A DNA stretch of 64,000 nt from Thermoflexus sp. Lineage in GTDB: Bacteria; Chloroflexota; Anaerolineae; Thermoflexales; Thermoflexaceae. The notes beneath the pieces were generated by a model. It saw nothing but the letters and a program-made list of their open reading frames with translations. It searched no databases and had not been told where the DNA came from. The stretch spans positions 37,373-101,372 of the forward strand of contig NZ_DAOUCJ010000065.1 of assembly GCF_034432235.1 (NCBI RefSeq), written 5' to 3'. The translations under genes were made by a program, and so were the position numbers. This document shows positions 12,029 to 20,514 of the stretch, piece by piece (position 1 is the stretch's first letter; every line of letters begins with the position of its first letter).

Positions 12029-12826
12029 ATGCCGTTCGCAACGATCAACGGCATTCGCCTCGTCTATGACGTCCGCGGCCAGGGGATCCCGGTGCTCTGG
12101 ATCCACGGCTTTCCCCTGGGGCGCTGGCTCTGGGACCCGCAGGTCCATGCCCTGGCCGATATCGCCCGCTCGATCGCCGTGGATTTGCGGGGATTCGGGG
12201 GCAGCAGCGCGCCGGAAGGTCCCTACACCATGGAAACCTACGCGGCCGACCTGCAGGGATTGTTGGATACGCTGGGGATCGATCGGGTGGTGCTGGCCGG
12301 GCTTTCGATGGGCGGCTATGTCGCCTTCGCCTTCTATGCGGCTTATCCGGAACGGGTCCGGGCCCTGATCCTGGCCGACACCCGGCACCAGGCCGACACC
12401 CCGGAGGCCCGGGCGAACCGATACGCGCTGATTGAACGAATCCGGGCCGAGGGGACACCCGCCGCGGTGGAGGCGTTCCTTCCTCGCCTGTTCGGCGCCA
12501 CCACGCAACGCGAGCGGCCGGAGCTGGTGGAAACCCTTCGACGCAAGATGCTCACGAACCCCGCCGCCGGGCTCATCGGCGCGCTCCAGGCGATGGCCGA
12601 ACGGCCGGACCGCACGGAGCTCCTTCCCTCCATTCAGGCGCCGGCGCTGGTGATCGTCGGCGAGGAGGATGCGGTAACCCCGCCGGATCTCGCCCGCCAG
12701 ATGGCGGAAGGGATCCCCCGTGCCCGGCTGGTGGTGATCCCGCGAGCTGGCCACCTGGCCAATGTGGAGGCTCCTGAGGCCTTCAACGAGGCGGTCCGCG
12801 GGTTCCTTCGGGAACTTGAGGTTTGA
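12029..12826 (+). CDS. alpha/beta-hydrolase fold protein
   Basis: A 265-residue soluble hydrolase. The oxyanion-hole motif HGFPLG, nucleophile elbow GLSMGGY (Ser near residue 93), acid in VIVGEEDAVTPPD and catalytic His in AGHLANVEAPE are all in the expected order, so it should be active as an esterase, lactonase or similar. It most resembles the 3-oxoadipate enol-lactonase/epoxide hydrolase branch; the substrate cannot be assigned. The ATG has AGGGAGGA six bases upstream. tilS starts 71 bases after it on the same strand, so they are probably cotranscribed, although no functional link is evident. Confidence 0.93.
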   Translation: MPFATINGIRLVYDVRGQGIPVLWIHGFPLGRWLWDPQVHALADIARSIAVDLRGFGGSSAPEGPYTMETYAADLQGLLDTLGIDRVVLAGLSMGGYVAFAFYAAYPERVRALILADTRHQADTPEARANRYALIERIRAEGTPAAVEAFLPRLFGATTQRERPELVETLRRKMLTNPAAGLIGALQAMAERPDRTELLPSIQAPALVIVGEEDAVTPPDLARQMAEGIPRARLVVIPRAGHLANVEAPEAFNEAVRGFLRELEV

Positions 12827-12896
12827 AGAGCCCAGGGAGGCGTGCAGGGGCAGGCCCCCGTTCCTGCCCCCCACGCGCCCATCGGGATGGGAAACC

Positions 12897-14402
12897 ATGT
12901 CTACGGAAAAACGGGCGATCGCCACCGTGCAGCGAGCGGTCCGCGAGGCCGCTCATCGCTTTCAGCTCTTCGCCTCCGGGGAGCCGGTTGTGGTGGGCGT
13001 CTCCGGCGGGCCGGATTCCCTGTGCCTGCTGGATGTGCTGCGGGATCTGGCCCCAGAATTCGGGATCACGGTTCACGTCGCCCATCTCCACCACGGCCTG
13101 CGCGGGGCGGAAGCGGACGCCGATGCGGCCTTCGTGGCGGAGCTGGCCCGGGTCTGGGGGCTGCCCTGCACCGTTGAACGGATGGATGTCCACGCGCTGG
13201 CCGATCAGGAGGGTCTTTCCCTCGAGGAAGCAGCCCGCCAGGCCCGCTACACCTTCCTGGCCGAGGTCGCTGCCCGGGTGGGGAGCCACACCATCGCGGT
13301 CGCTCATCATGCGGATGATCAGGTGGAAACGGTGTTGATGCATCTTTTGCGGGGAAGCGGCCTGGCGGGCTTGCGGGGCATGCGCCCGCGCATGCCCCTC
13401 ACGGAATACCATGGCCTGCTGCGCCGACCCCCGGAGGGGCTCTGGCTCGTGCGGCCCCTTCTGGGGATCTGGCGGCGGGAAATCGAAGCTTATCTTCAGG
13501 CCAAAGGGCTGACGCCCCGTTTCGACCGATCGAACCTGGATCTCACCTTTTTCCGCAATCGGCTGCGCCACGAGGTCCTTCCCTTCCTGGAGCGTCTGAA
13601 CCCCCGGTTGCGGGAAACCTGGTGGCGGATGGCCGAGGCCCTCGCGGCGGATTATGAGTTCCTGGAGCAGACCCTTCGTCAGGTCTGGCCCACCGTCGTC
13701 GTCAGCGAAGAGCCGGAGCGCATCGTCTTCGACCTCGCCCGCTGGCGGGGCCTCCCTCTGAGCCTCCGGCGCATGGCCTTGCGGGAAGCCGCCTTCCGTC
13801 TGGCCCGCCGCCTGCGGGACCTGGGATTCGAACATGTGGAGGAAGCGATCCGGATGGCTGAGGAAGGGAGGACAGGGAGCATGCTGACCTGGCCCGAAGA
13901 TCTGCGGGTGGTGGTGGCCTATGGGAATCTGATGATCGCCCGCGAAGGCGCCGTCTGGCCGGATCCGGACCTTCCCCTGCTGACCGCCCCCTTGCCGCTG
14001 CGCCCTGGAGAGACCCCATGGCCCGATGGCCGGTGGGTGGCGATCTGGGAGGAAATCTCCGCCTGGGATCCCGTCCGGCTGCAGCATGCGGATCCATGGA
14101 CCCTTTACCTGGACGCAGAGCGCGCGGGGACCCACCTGGCTTTCCGGGGTCGTCGTCCGGGCGATCGTTTTCACCCGGCCGGGATGCCCGGCCCCGTGCG
14201 CCTGAAGACGTTCCTGATCAATCAAAAGATCCCCCAGGCCTGGCGCGAGCGGTGGCCGCTGCTGGTCAACGAGCGGGATGAGATCCTGTGGGTCGCTGGC
14301 GTGCGGCCCGCGGCGTTTATCCGGCCTGGCCCCGATACCCGGCGGGTATGGCGCATCGCCATCCGGCGGGCGACCGGGAATGACCGCCGGTCGCCCCTCT
14401 GA
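12897..14402 (+). CDS. tilS: tRNA(Ile)-lysidine synthase
   Basis: A 501-residue TilS with the full three-part architecture. It converts C34 of the CAU-anticodon tRNA(Ile) to lysidine using ATP and lysine, so that the tRNA reads AUA. The PP-loop VVVGVSGGPDSLCLLDVL lies near the N-terminus, followed by HVAHLHHGLRG and IAVAHHADDQVETVLMHLLRGSGL (the HxxDDQxET signature). The C-terminal substrate-binding domain ends with RLKTFLINQKIPQAWRERWPL. An ATG further upstream would add 45 residues overlapping the hydrolase gene with no conserved character, so the ATG at 12897 (GGGA upstream) is chosen. It converges with the chromate transporter gene 56 bases on. Confidence 0.96.
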   Translation: MSTEKRAIATVQRAVREAAHRFQLFASGEPVVVGVSGGPDSLCLLDVLRDLAPEFGITVHVAHLHHGLRGAEADADAAFVAELARVWGLPCTVERMDVHALADQEGLSLEEAARQARYTFLAEVAARVGSHTIAVAHHADDQVETVLMHLLRGSGLAGLRGMRPRMPLTEYHGLLRRPPEGLWLVRPLLGIWRREIEAYLQAKGLTPRFDRSNLDLTFFRNRLRHEVLPFLERLNPRLRETWWRMAEALAADYEFLEQTLRQVWPTVVVSEEPERIVFDLARWRGLPLSLRRMALREAAFRLARRLRDLGFEHVEEAIRMAEEGRTGSMLTWPEDLRVVVAYGNLMIAREGAVWPDPDLPLLTAPLPLRPGETPWPDGRWVAIWEEISAWDPVRLQHADPWTLYLDAERAGTHLAFRGRRPGDRFHPAGMPGPVRLKTFLINQKIPQAWRERWPLLVNERDEILWVAGVRPAAFIRPGPDTRRVWRIAIRRATGNDRRSPL

Positions 14403-14458
14403 TGAGAGATTGGCCCTCACCTGCAAAGGCGCTGCTGAAAGATCCTCCTGACAGAGCG

Positions 14459-15601
14459 TCAGATCAGTGCCCGGAGCAGTCCTGCCCCCGCTCCCGCCAG
14501 CACGACCCATGTGGCGTTGATCGGGAAACGGGCGAGGATCGCCAGGCTGAGCAACCCGATCCCTACGGTCAGAGGATCCACCAGGGAAGCCGGCGCGAGC
14601 TGGACCAGGACCCCCGCCATCAGCCCAAGGGAAGCCGCGTTCACGCCGTCCAGGAAGGCGCTGACTGCCGGAGAGCGCCGCATCCGGGGGATCAGCGGGC
14701 CAGTTAATGCAACGAATACAAAGGACGGCAGGAAGATCCCGAGCGTCGCCAGCAGGGCCCCCGGGACCCCGGCCAGGAGGTAGCCGATAAAGGTGGCGGT
14801 GGTGAGAACCGGCCCCGGGGTGACCTGGCCGATCGCTACCGCGTCCAGCAACTGGGCCTCCGTCAGCCAGCCCAGACGGGCTACAAAATCCGCCCGCAGA
14901 AAGGCCACCAGCACATAACCGCTTCCATACAGGATGGCGCCGATCTTCAGGAAAAGCAGAAACATTAAGGGAAGGCTGAAGGGAGCCGGAAAGGTGGAGA
15001 AAACCAGCATGGGCCATCCCGCTATGCCTGTTAGGGGAATGTGGAACCGCAACCTTCGACGGGCGAGCATCATGAATACGCCCGCCATCACCAGGAGGAG
15101 CAGCTCATGGACGCCCCACAGATAAAGCCCGAAAACCGCCAGGCCAGTGAGCGCCAGAGGGAAGCTCCGCACCGTCCGACGCCCCAGGTCCCACAGCGCC
15201 TGGGCGATCAGGGCCAGCACCACCGGCTTCACCCCGTAAAGGATCCCCGCCAGGGCCGGCGTGGTTCGAAAATGGACATAGAGAGCGGCCAGGGCCATCA
15301 CGAGGATCATCGCTGGCGCGATGAACGCCACGCCCCCCAGAACCAGCCCTGCCCATCCGGCCCGCACAAAGCCCAGATGAATCGCCATCTCGGTCGAGTT
15401 GGGCCCTGGGATTAAATAGGTGGCGCTCAGGAGATCCAGGAACTGCTCCTCCGTCACCCACCGTCGGCGGCGGACCAGCTCGCGGTGCATCAGAGCGATA
15501 TGCGCCGCCGGCCCGCCGAAGGCGGTGAAGCCCAGCCCTAGGAAAAATTTCAACACCTCCAGCGCGGAGCCCGAATGCGCCCGCTTTTCAGAGCCCGCCA
15601 T
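14459..15601 (-). CDS. chrA: chromate transporter, two-domain ChrA
   Basis: A 380-residue integral membrane protein of the CHR family with two homologous halves. It likely exports chromate, or an analogous oxyanion, across the inner membrane. Both halves show the family signatures: FGLGFTAFGGPAAHIALM with WVTEEQFLDLL and IPGPNSTEMAIHLG in the N-half, and KIGAILYGSGYVLVAFL with WLTEAQLLDAVAIGQVTPGPV in the C-half. About ten hydrophobic segments are present. The ATG at 15601 is chosen because residues upstream of it (to 15796) overlap the lipoprotein gene and lack membrane character. It follows that lipoprotein gene by 38 bases. Confidence 0.93.
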   Translation of the reverse strand: MAGSEKRAHSGSALEVLKFFLGLGFTAFGGPAAHIALMHRELVRRRRWVTEEQFLDLLSATYLIPGPNSTEMAIHLGFVRAGWAGLVLGGVAFIAPAMILVMALAALYVHFRTTPALAGILYGVKPVVLALIAQALWDLGRRTVRSFPLALTGLAVFGLYLWGVHELLLLVMAGVFMMLARRRLRFHIPLTGIAGWPMLVFSTFPAPFSLPLMFLLFLKIGAILYGSGYVLVAFLRADFVARLGWLTEAQLLDAVAIGQVTPGPVLTTATFIGYLLAGVPGALLATLGIFLPSFVFVALTGPLIPRMRRSPAVSAFLDGVNAASLGLMAGVLVQLAPASLVDPLTVGIGLLSLAILARFPINATWVVLAGAGAGLLRALI

Positions 15602-15639
15602 CCCGGATACTCCCCACAAGCGGATAACGGGAGAACGCC

Positions 15640-16677
15640 CTACCTGGATCCTGGAGGGCGATACAGCCACCTTGAGCTCTCTGACTCCAGCTGCCAGATC
15701 CCGCCATCCGGCGCCTCCATGAACAAAACATTGGAACGTATCCGCGCGGTGGCCTGAATCCGCGTGGTGAACCCATGTTCCGGCCGGAGCGCCCATCCCA
15801 GACGGGCCTGGACCTCGGGGTCGCTCCGCCAGACAAGCCCGAATCCCCGAACCGGCTGAAAACGCCCAGGAGGTGGCGTCAGCGCGGGATCGGATTCCGG
15901 CATCCCCTCCTCAAAGAGGTCCACAAACACCCGCCATCGATGGACCGGCTCGTCTTCAAAGAGAACGAAAATCTCATCGCGGGCTTGAATCCAGATCATA
16001 TGCCCGCGCTCGAAAGGTTGATAAGCGGCGAAGGAGACCACGGGGGGGCCCGATGGACATTCCGCTGGAGGGTTCGCGAAGAACCATCCCGCCGGGCATT
16101 GTCGAAGGGGTAAACGAAGGCGGCGGGAGATCCGCGCGCCCGATGAATCGAACACAAGCAGCATATATTCCAGCGGCTGGCGCAGAGCCCCAGGGGCCGT
16201 CAGGATCCGGGAGCCGGTGGGAGAAACCGGCACCCCCTGGGTCAACCGGCCATCCACAACCAGATACAGCCAGGCCTGAACGGCCCCTGCCGATTCCCAG
16301 GTGAGCGTAAACGTTTCCCCCGGCATAATGGCTTCCCGATCCGCACGAAAGAACCGGATGGCAAGATCCGAAGCCCCCGGCGAAGCGCCGGATGGCGGAG
16401 AAGCCATAGGCACGGCCGTCGCGGATGGAGGGGTGAGAGAAGGCCCGCCGGTGGGCTGGGGCGGAGAGGCCACCGGCATGGCCGTCCCGGATGGCGCAGG
16501 GATCTCGGATGGCTCGATCGCGGAGGACAAAGGCTTCGTGGGGAAGGGCGCTGGAGCGGAAGACGCAGGGCTCACGCCCGGCGCCGGGCCTCGAAGGATG
16601 TTCGATCCACAAGCCGCCAGCCACACCAGCAAGACCCCGCCCGCAAGGGTCTTCCTAAAATATGTGCGTGGTCGCAT
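15640..16677 (-). CDS. secreted lipoprotein with Pro/Ser-rich linker
   Basis: A 345-residue protein. The N-terminus is a lipoprotein signal: basic MRPRTYFRK, hydrophobic LAGGVLLVWLAA, then lipobox LAAC with Cys near residue 22. A low-complexity linker of about 80 residues rich in Pro, Ser, Ala and Thr leads to a beta-rich C-terminal part that begins IRFFRADREAIMPGETFTLT, which looks like an Ig/CARDB-like domain, with a further domain containing CPAGWFFANPPAECPSG. No function assigned. The plan (lipobox, PT/PS linker, extracellular beta domain) recurs at 58178-58756. The Crp/Fnr-type regulator gene lies 30 bases upstream on the same strand. Confidence 0.85.
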   Translation of the reverse strand: MRPRTYFRKTLAGGVLLVWLAACGSNILRGPAPGVSPASSAPAPFPTKPLSSAIEPSEIPAPSGTAMPVASPPQPTGGPSLTPPSATAVPMASPPSGASPGASDLAIRFFRADREAIMPGETFTLTWESAGAVQAWLYLVVDGRLTQGVPVSPTGSRILTAPGALRQPLEYMLLVFDSSGARISRRLRLPLRQCPAGWFFANPPAECPSGPPVVSFAAYQPFERGHMIWIQARDEIFVLFEDEPVHRWRVFVDLFEEGMPESDPALTPPPGRFQPVRGFGLVWRSDPEVQARLGWALRPEHGFTTRIQATARIRSNVLFMEAPDGGIWQLESESSRWLYRPPGSR

Positions 16678-16707
16678 GGAAACCTCCTGTATGGATCTCC
16701 AGAGATC

Positions 16708-17412
16708 TCACTCCCATCCCTCCCTCTCCTCTAAGCGGGCGAGATCCTGCAAGGCCTTCCGCTCCCGCATCAGGATGTAACCGCCCCGCTCCGTGCGGAT
16801 CCATCCCATCCGGTTCCACCGGCTCAGGATCCGGATGGCCGTCTCCAGGGTGGTGCCGGCCATCCGGGCGATATCCTCCCGGGAAAGGGGGATGGTGATC
16901 CAGACGCCCTGGGGGTCCGGGCGCCCGGCCCGCTCGGCCAGGGTCAGCAGCGTATAGGCGATGCGGTTCTCCACTTTCTCCAGGATCAGGGCGCGGATCG
17001 ACATCGCGCGCTCCAGGCGTTGGCCGAGCATCTGCAGCAGGCGGACGGCGACCCGCGGATACTGCTCGAGGAGCGCCAGGTAGGCCGACCGGGGGATGCG
17101 CAGGAGGGTAACCGGGGTGGCGGCCTGAGCGGTGGCCGGATTACGGCTCAGCAAGAGCGTCGCTCCCCCAAACACCTCGCCCGGCCCCAGGAGCTCCAGG
17201 ATCACCTCCTTCCCCGGGGATGCATGCCGGAGCATGCGCACCCGTCCCTCCGCCACGATCCAGACGGCATCCGCCTCATCGCCCTGATGGAAAATGTAAT
17301 GCTCCGCTGGGAAGGAGAGAAGCTCCACCCAGTGGCCGATCTCGTGATAGGCCTCCTCGTCCAGACCGCTGAACAGAGGAACCGATCGGAGCGTCTGCAG
17401 CAACGTGCGCAT
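16708..17412 (-). CDS. Crp/Fnr-family transcriptional regulator
   Basis: A 234-residue protein with an N-terminal cyclic-nucleotide-binding-type beta barrel (residues about 10-125, with HQGDEADAVWIVAEGRVRM), a long dimerisation helix and a C-terminal winged helix (about 150-220, LSREDIARMAGTTLETAIRILSRW as the recognition region). No Cys cluster of the Fnr iron-sulfur type is seen, so a small ligand or redox cue is unknown. It is transcribed divergently from hisG and lies just upstream of the lipoprotein and chrA genes, which it may control. Confidence 0.93.
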   Translation of the reverse strand: MRTLLQTLRSVPLFSGLDEEAYHEIGHWVELLSFPAEHYIFHQGDEADAVWIVAEGRVRMLRHASPGKEVILELLGPGEVFGGATLLLSRNPATAQAATPVTLLRIPRSAYLALLEQYPRVAVRLLQMLGQRLERAMSIRALILEKVENRIAYTLLTLAERAGRPDPQGVWITIPLSREDIARMAGTTLETAIRILSRWNRMGWIRTERGGYILMRERKALQDLARLEEREGWE

Positions 17413-17544
17413 CGCCCAGTCCCTTACTGGATCTCCCTCAGGGGTTATACCGCTGGTCAGGTAGAATTAAAACTGCCATGCTCCGGTTTCGATTTTCGCC
17501 GGACTCCGGCCACAGCCCAAACCTCGGAAACGAGGAGGCAAGGA

Positions 17545-18582
17545 TTGTCCGCTTCGAATCCATTGCGACCCACCGGAAGGAGCTCGGAAGAGATCCGGCT
17601 GGCGCTCCCCAGCAAAGGGCGTCTGGAGGAGCCCACCCTGGCTTTCCTGGCCGCCTGCGGCCTCGCGGTGGAGAAGGCCAACCCCCGGCAGTATGTGGCC
17701 CGCATCCCGGCGTTGCCCGGGGTCACCGTGCTCTTCCAGCGAGCGGGGGATATCCCGCTGAGCGTGCGAGACGGGGGGGTGGATTTCGGCATCACCGGCT
17801 ACGACGTGGTGATGGAACGGCTGGACCATGACCCGCGGGTGCTGATCCTGCATGAGGCGCTCAATTACGGCCATTGCGATCTCGTCCTGGCAGTCCCAGA
17901 AGCCTGGCCGATTGAGACGGTCGATGAGCTGGCCGCTCTGGCCCGATCCCGCGCCCAGGAAGGACACCCCCTCCGGATCGCCACCCGCTTCACCCATCTG
18001 GTGAGCCGCTTCCTGAAGGAACGCGGGATCGCCGAATTCCATCTGGTGGCCTCGGAGGGAACCCTGGAGGTGGCCCCGAGCATCGGCTATGCGGACCTCA
18101 TCGCCGATCTGACCACGACGGGGACGACGCTGCACGACAACCGGTTGAAGCCACTGCGCGATGGAGTGATCCTCCACGCTCAGGCCTGCCTGATCGCCAA
18201 CCGTGAGGCCCTGAAGGCCCGGCCGGAGGTCCTGGCGGTGGCCCGCCAGCTGGTGGAGTTCTTTGAAGCCCACCTGCGGGCAGAGGCTCACTACATGCTC
18301 TTCGCCAATATGCGGGGGGAATCCGCGGAGGCGATCGCCCGTCGCCTCTTCACCCAGACCGATCTGGGCGGCCTCCAGGGGCCTACCATCTCCCGCGTCT
18401 ATGTCCGCGAGGAGGACCCCGGCTGGTTCGCCATCCATATCATTGTGCGCAAGGATCGCCTGAACGAGGCCATCCAGCAATTGCGGACCATCGGGGGCAG
18501 CGGGGTGGTGGTCGCCCCGGTGACCTATATTTTTGAGGAAGAGCCTCTCCGCTGGCAACGGGTGCTGGAGCAGCTATCGTAG
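17545..18582 (+). CDS. hisG: ATP phosphoribosyltransferase, long form
   Basis: First enzyme of histidine synthesis: condenses ATP and PRPP. The 345-residue protein is the long (HisG_L) type with its own C-terminal PII-like regulatory domain, so HisZ is not needed. Visible: IRLALPSKGRLEEPTLAFL at the N-terminus, GGVDFGITGYDVVMER, the PRPP loop region DLIADLTTTGTTLHDNRLKPL and the C-terminal ACT-like fold from about residue 265. I chose the TTG at 17545, which has AGGAGG six bases upstream; the frame stays open further upstream but only through non-conserved sequence antisense to the Crp-like gene. hisC and hisB follow. Confidence 0.95.
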   Translation: MSASNPLRPTGRSSEEIRLALPSKGRLEEPTLAFLAACGLAVEKANPRQYVARIPALPGVTVLFQRAGDIPLSVRDGGVDFGITGYDVVMERLDHDPRVLILHEALNYGHCDLVLAVPEAWPIETVDELAALARSRAQEGHPLRIATRFTHLVSRFLKERGIAEFHLVASEGTLEVAPSIGYADLIADLTTTGTTLHDNRLKPLRDGVILHAQACLIANREALKARPEVLAVARQLVEFFEAHLRAEAHYMLFANMRGESAEAIARRLFTQTDLGGLQGPTISRVYVREEDPGWFAIHIIVRKDRLNEAIQQLRTIGGSGVVVAPVTYIFEEEPLRWQRVLEQLS

Positions 18583-18651
18583 AGGGCTTTGGCTGTGCGA
18601 GCGGATATCGGGCCGCTTCTCCTCGGGGAATTCGTCTCAGGAGGCGCTTCC

Positions 18652-19755
18652 GTGATCGAACGCTGGCTGCGCCCTGATCTTCGGGATCTATTCGGCTACA
18701 GCATGTCGGCATCGCCGGATGATCTGGCCGCTGCCTATGGGGTATCACCGGATCGATTGATCCGGCTCCATGCCAATGAGAACGTCTACGGTCCCTCCCC
18801 GCGGGTATATGCCGCCCTGGCTCAAGGCGCGTGGCATCAGTATCCGGACCCGCGGGGGAGGGCCCTGCGCCGGGCGCTGGCGGAATATACCGGGCTCGGC
18901 CCGGAGTGGATCGCCCTGGGCAACGGCGCCGATGACGTCATCGACCTCCTGGCTCGCCTCCTGATCGGGCCCGGGCGCACCGCCCTGATCGTGGAGCCCA
19001 CGTTCGAAATGTATGCCCTCTCTGTCCGCTGGCATGGCGGGAAGGTTCTCACGCTCCAGCGGGATGAGGCCTTCCGAATCCCGCTCGCAGAACTTCTCGA
19101 AGCCGTCCATCGCCATCGCCCCGCCGCGGTCTTCCTCGCTTCCCCCAACAACCCGGATGGCGCCCTGCTCCCTGAAGAGATCCTCCACGCCCTGCTCGCA
19201 GCGGATGTGATGGTCATTGTGGACGAAGCCTACTTCGAGTTCTCGGATCACACTTTTGCAGGCTGGCTTCCGGAACACCCCAATCTGGTCATTGTGCGAA
19301 CCTTCAGCAAGTGGGCAGGGCTGGCCGCCCTCCGCCTGGGCTACGCGCTGATGCACCCGGAGCTGGTCCGGGCGTATGATGAGATTCGGCCGCCGTTCAA
19401 TGTGAACCTGGCCGCCCAGCAGGCCGCCCTGGCATCGCTGGAGGATCGAGCGTATCTTATGGCGAACGTCGCGCGGCTGGTGGCGGAACGGGAGCGGCTT
19501 TACCGGGCGCTGCAGGAGTTCCCCTTCCTCCGGCCGCTCCCCAGCCGGACCAACTTCATCCTGTGCCGGGTGGTGAACCTGGACGCCCATCGCCTCTGGG
19601 AAGAGCTCCTGCGCCGCGGGATCCTGGTTCGCCGTTACACATCGCCGGAGCTGCGGAATTACCTCCGCATCTCCGTCGGGCGGCCGGAGCATACCGGGGC
19701 GCTGCTTCAGGCTCTAACGGAGATCGCCAGGGAGGTTCCCCATGGCCCCTCGTGA
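18652..19755 (+). CDS. hisC: histidinol-phosphate aminotransferase
   Basis: A 367-residue PLP-dependent fold-type I aminotransferase that converts imidazole-acetol phosphate to histidinol phosphate. Visible are the substrate-binding LHANENVYGPSP, the GNGADDVIDLL cofactor loop, VFLASPNNPDGALL, VIVDEAYFEFS and the Schiff-base Lys in IVRTFSKWAGLAALRLGYA. The C-terminal Arg region (LRNYLRISVGRPEHTGALL) is intact. The GTG at 18652, with AGGAGG seven bases upstream, is preferred over the earlier TTG at 18589. Its 3' end overlaps hisB by 14 bases, indicating coupled translation. Confidence 0.95.
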   Translation: MIERWLRPDLRDLFGYSMSASPDDLAAAYGVSPDRLIRLHANENVYGPSPRVYAALAQGAWHQYPDPRGRALRRALAEYTGLGPEWIALGNGADDVIDLLARLLIGPGRTALIVEPTFEMYALSVRWHGGKVLTLQRDEAFRIPLAELLEAVHRHRPAAVFLASPNNPDGALLPEEILHALLAADVMVIVDEAYFEFSDHTFAGWLPEHPNLVIVRTFSKWAGLAALRLGYALMHPELVRAYDEIRPPFNVNLAAQQAALASLEDRAYLMANVARLVAERERLYRALQEFPFLRPLPSRTNFILCRVVNLDAHRLWEELLRRGILVRRYTSPELRNYLRISVGRPEHTGALLQALTEIAREVPHGPS

Positions 19756-20338
19756 AGCTCGCCGTCAGCGGCGCACTGCGGAAACCGAGGTCGCGATCTT
19801 CCTGCGGCTGGACGGACATGGGGAGGCCCGGGTGGCGACCGGGATCGGTTTCCTGGACCACCTGCTCCACCATCTGGCGGTCCACGGGTTGTTCGATCTG
19901 GAGGTCCAGGCTCGAGGGGACCTGCATATCGACCCCCATCATACCGTGGAAGACGTCGCCATCGTGCTGGGGCAGGCTCTGGACGAGGCGCTGGGAGATC
20001 GAAGGGGGATCACGCGGATGGGGCATGCCTGGGTGCCTATGGATGAGGCCCTGGCCTTCGTGGCCGTGGATCTCTCGGGGCGGCCCTATGCCGTGCTGGA
20101 CCTGCCCTTTAGCGGCCCGTCCATCGGCGCGATGCCTACCTCCCTGATCCCCCACTTTCTCGAAACCCTGGCGGTCCACGCCCGGATGAACCTGCATGCT
20201 CGATTGCTCTACGGACGGGACGATCACCATCGGGCGGAGGCGCTTTTCAAAGCCCTGGGTCGGGCCCTGGATATGGCGGTGCGCCTGGATCCCCGCCGAC
20301 ACGATGTTCCCTCCACGAAAGGAACCCTGGGTCCATAG
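19742..20338 (+). CDS. hisB: imidazoleglycerol-phosphate dehydratase
   Basis: A 198-residue monofunctional HisB that dehydrates imidazole-glycerol phosphate to imidazole-acetol phosphate, using two Mn ions. The two metal motifs appear as GIGFLDHLLHHLAVHGLFDL with DPHHTVEDVAIVLGQALDEALGDRRGITRMG, and as the C-terminal GRDDHHRAEALFKALGRALD. FFETLA-type motif reads HFLETLAVHARMNLH. Begins at an ATG inside hisC. The remaining his genes are not in the window, so the pathway is split in the genome. Confidence 0.97.
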   Translation: MAPREARRQRRTAETEVAIFLRLDGHGEARVATGIGFLDHLLHHLAVHGLFDLEVQARGDLHIDPHHTVEDVAIVLGQALDEALGDRRGITRMGHAWVPMDEALAFVAVDLSGRPYAVLDLPFSGPSIGAMPTSLIPHFLETLAVHARMNLHARLLYGRDDHHRAEALFKALGRALDMAVRLDPRRHDVPSTKGTLGP

Positions 20339-20370
20339 AATAGATAAAGGGCCGGTCGGCTTCGCTGAAG

Positions 20371-20394
20371 GTCGCCGCCGAAGCGGCTCCTACC
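20371..20394 (-). repeat. REP-like dispersed repeat, copy 1
   Basis: The reverse strand reads GGTAGGAGCCGCTTCGGC followed by GGCGAC, matching the core seen at 49626-49670, 56496-56529 and partly at 6182-6194. It sits between hisB and the FtsX-type permease; flanking GCCGGTCGGC copies (20352-20361 and 20412-20421) frame it. Being GC-rich and partly self-complementary, the core can fold into a stem. Confidence 0.6.
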
Positions 20395-20514
20395 GGCAGC
20401 TTCTGCTCTCAGCCGGTCGGCGAAGGCCATCTACCGAACCCGAATAGAAAAGGGGGAGGGAGCCGCCCGGTCTTCCCGATTAGAACTCGACCCCACGAAG
20501 TATGGAGGGTCACA

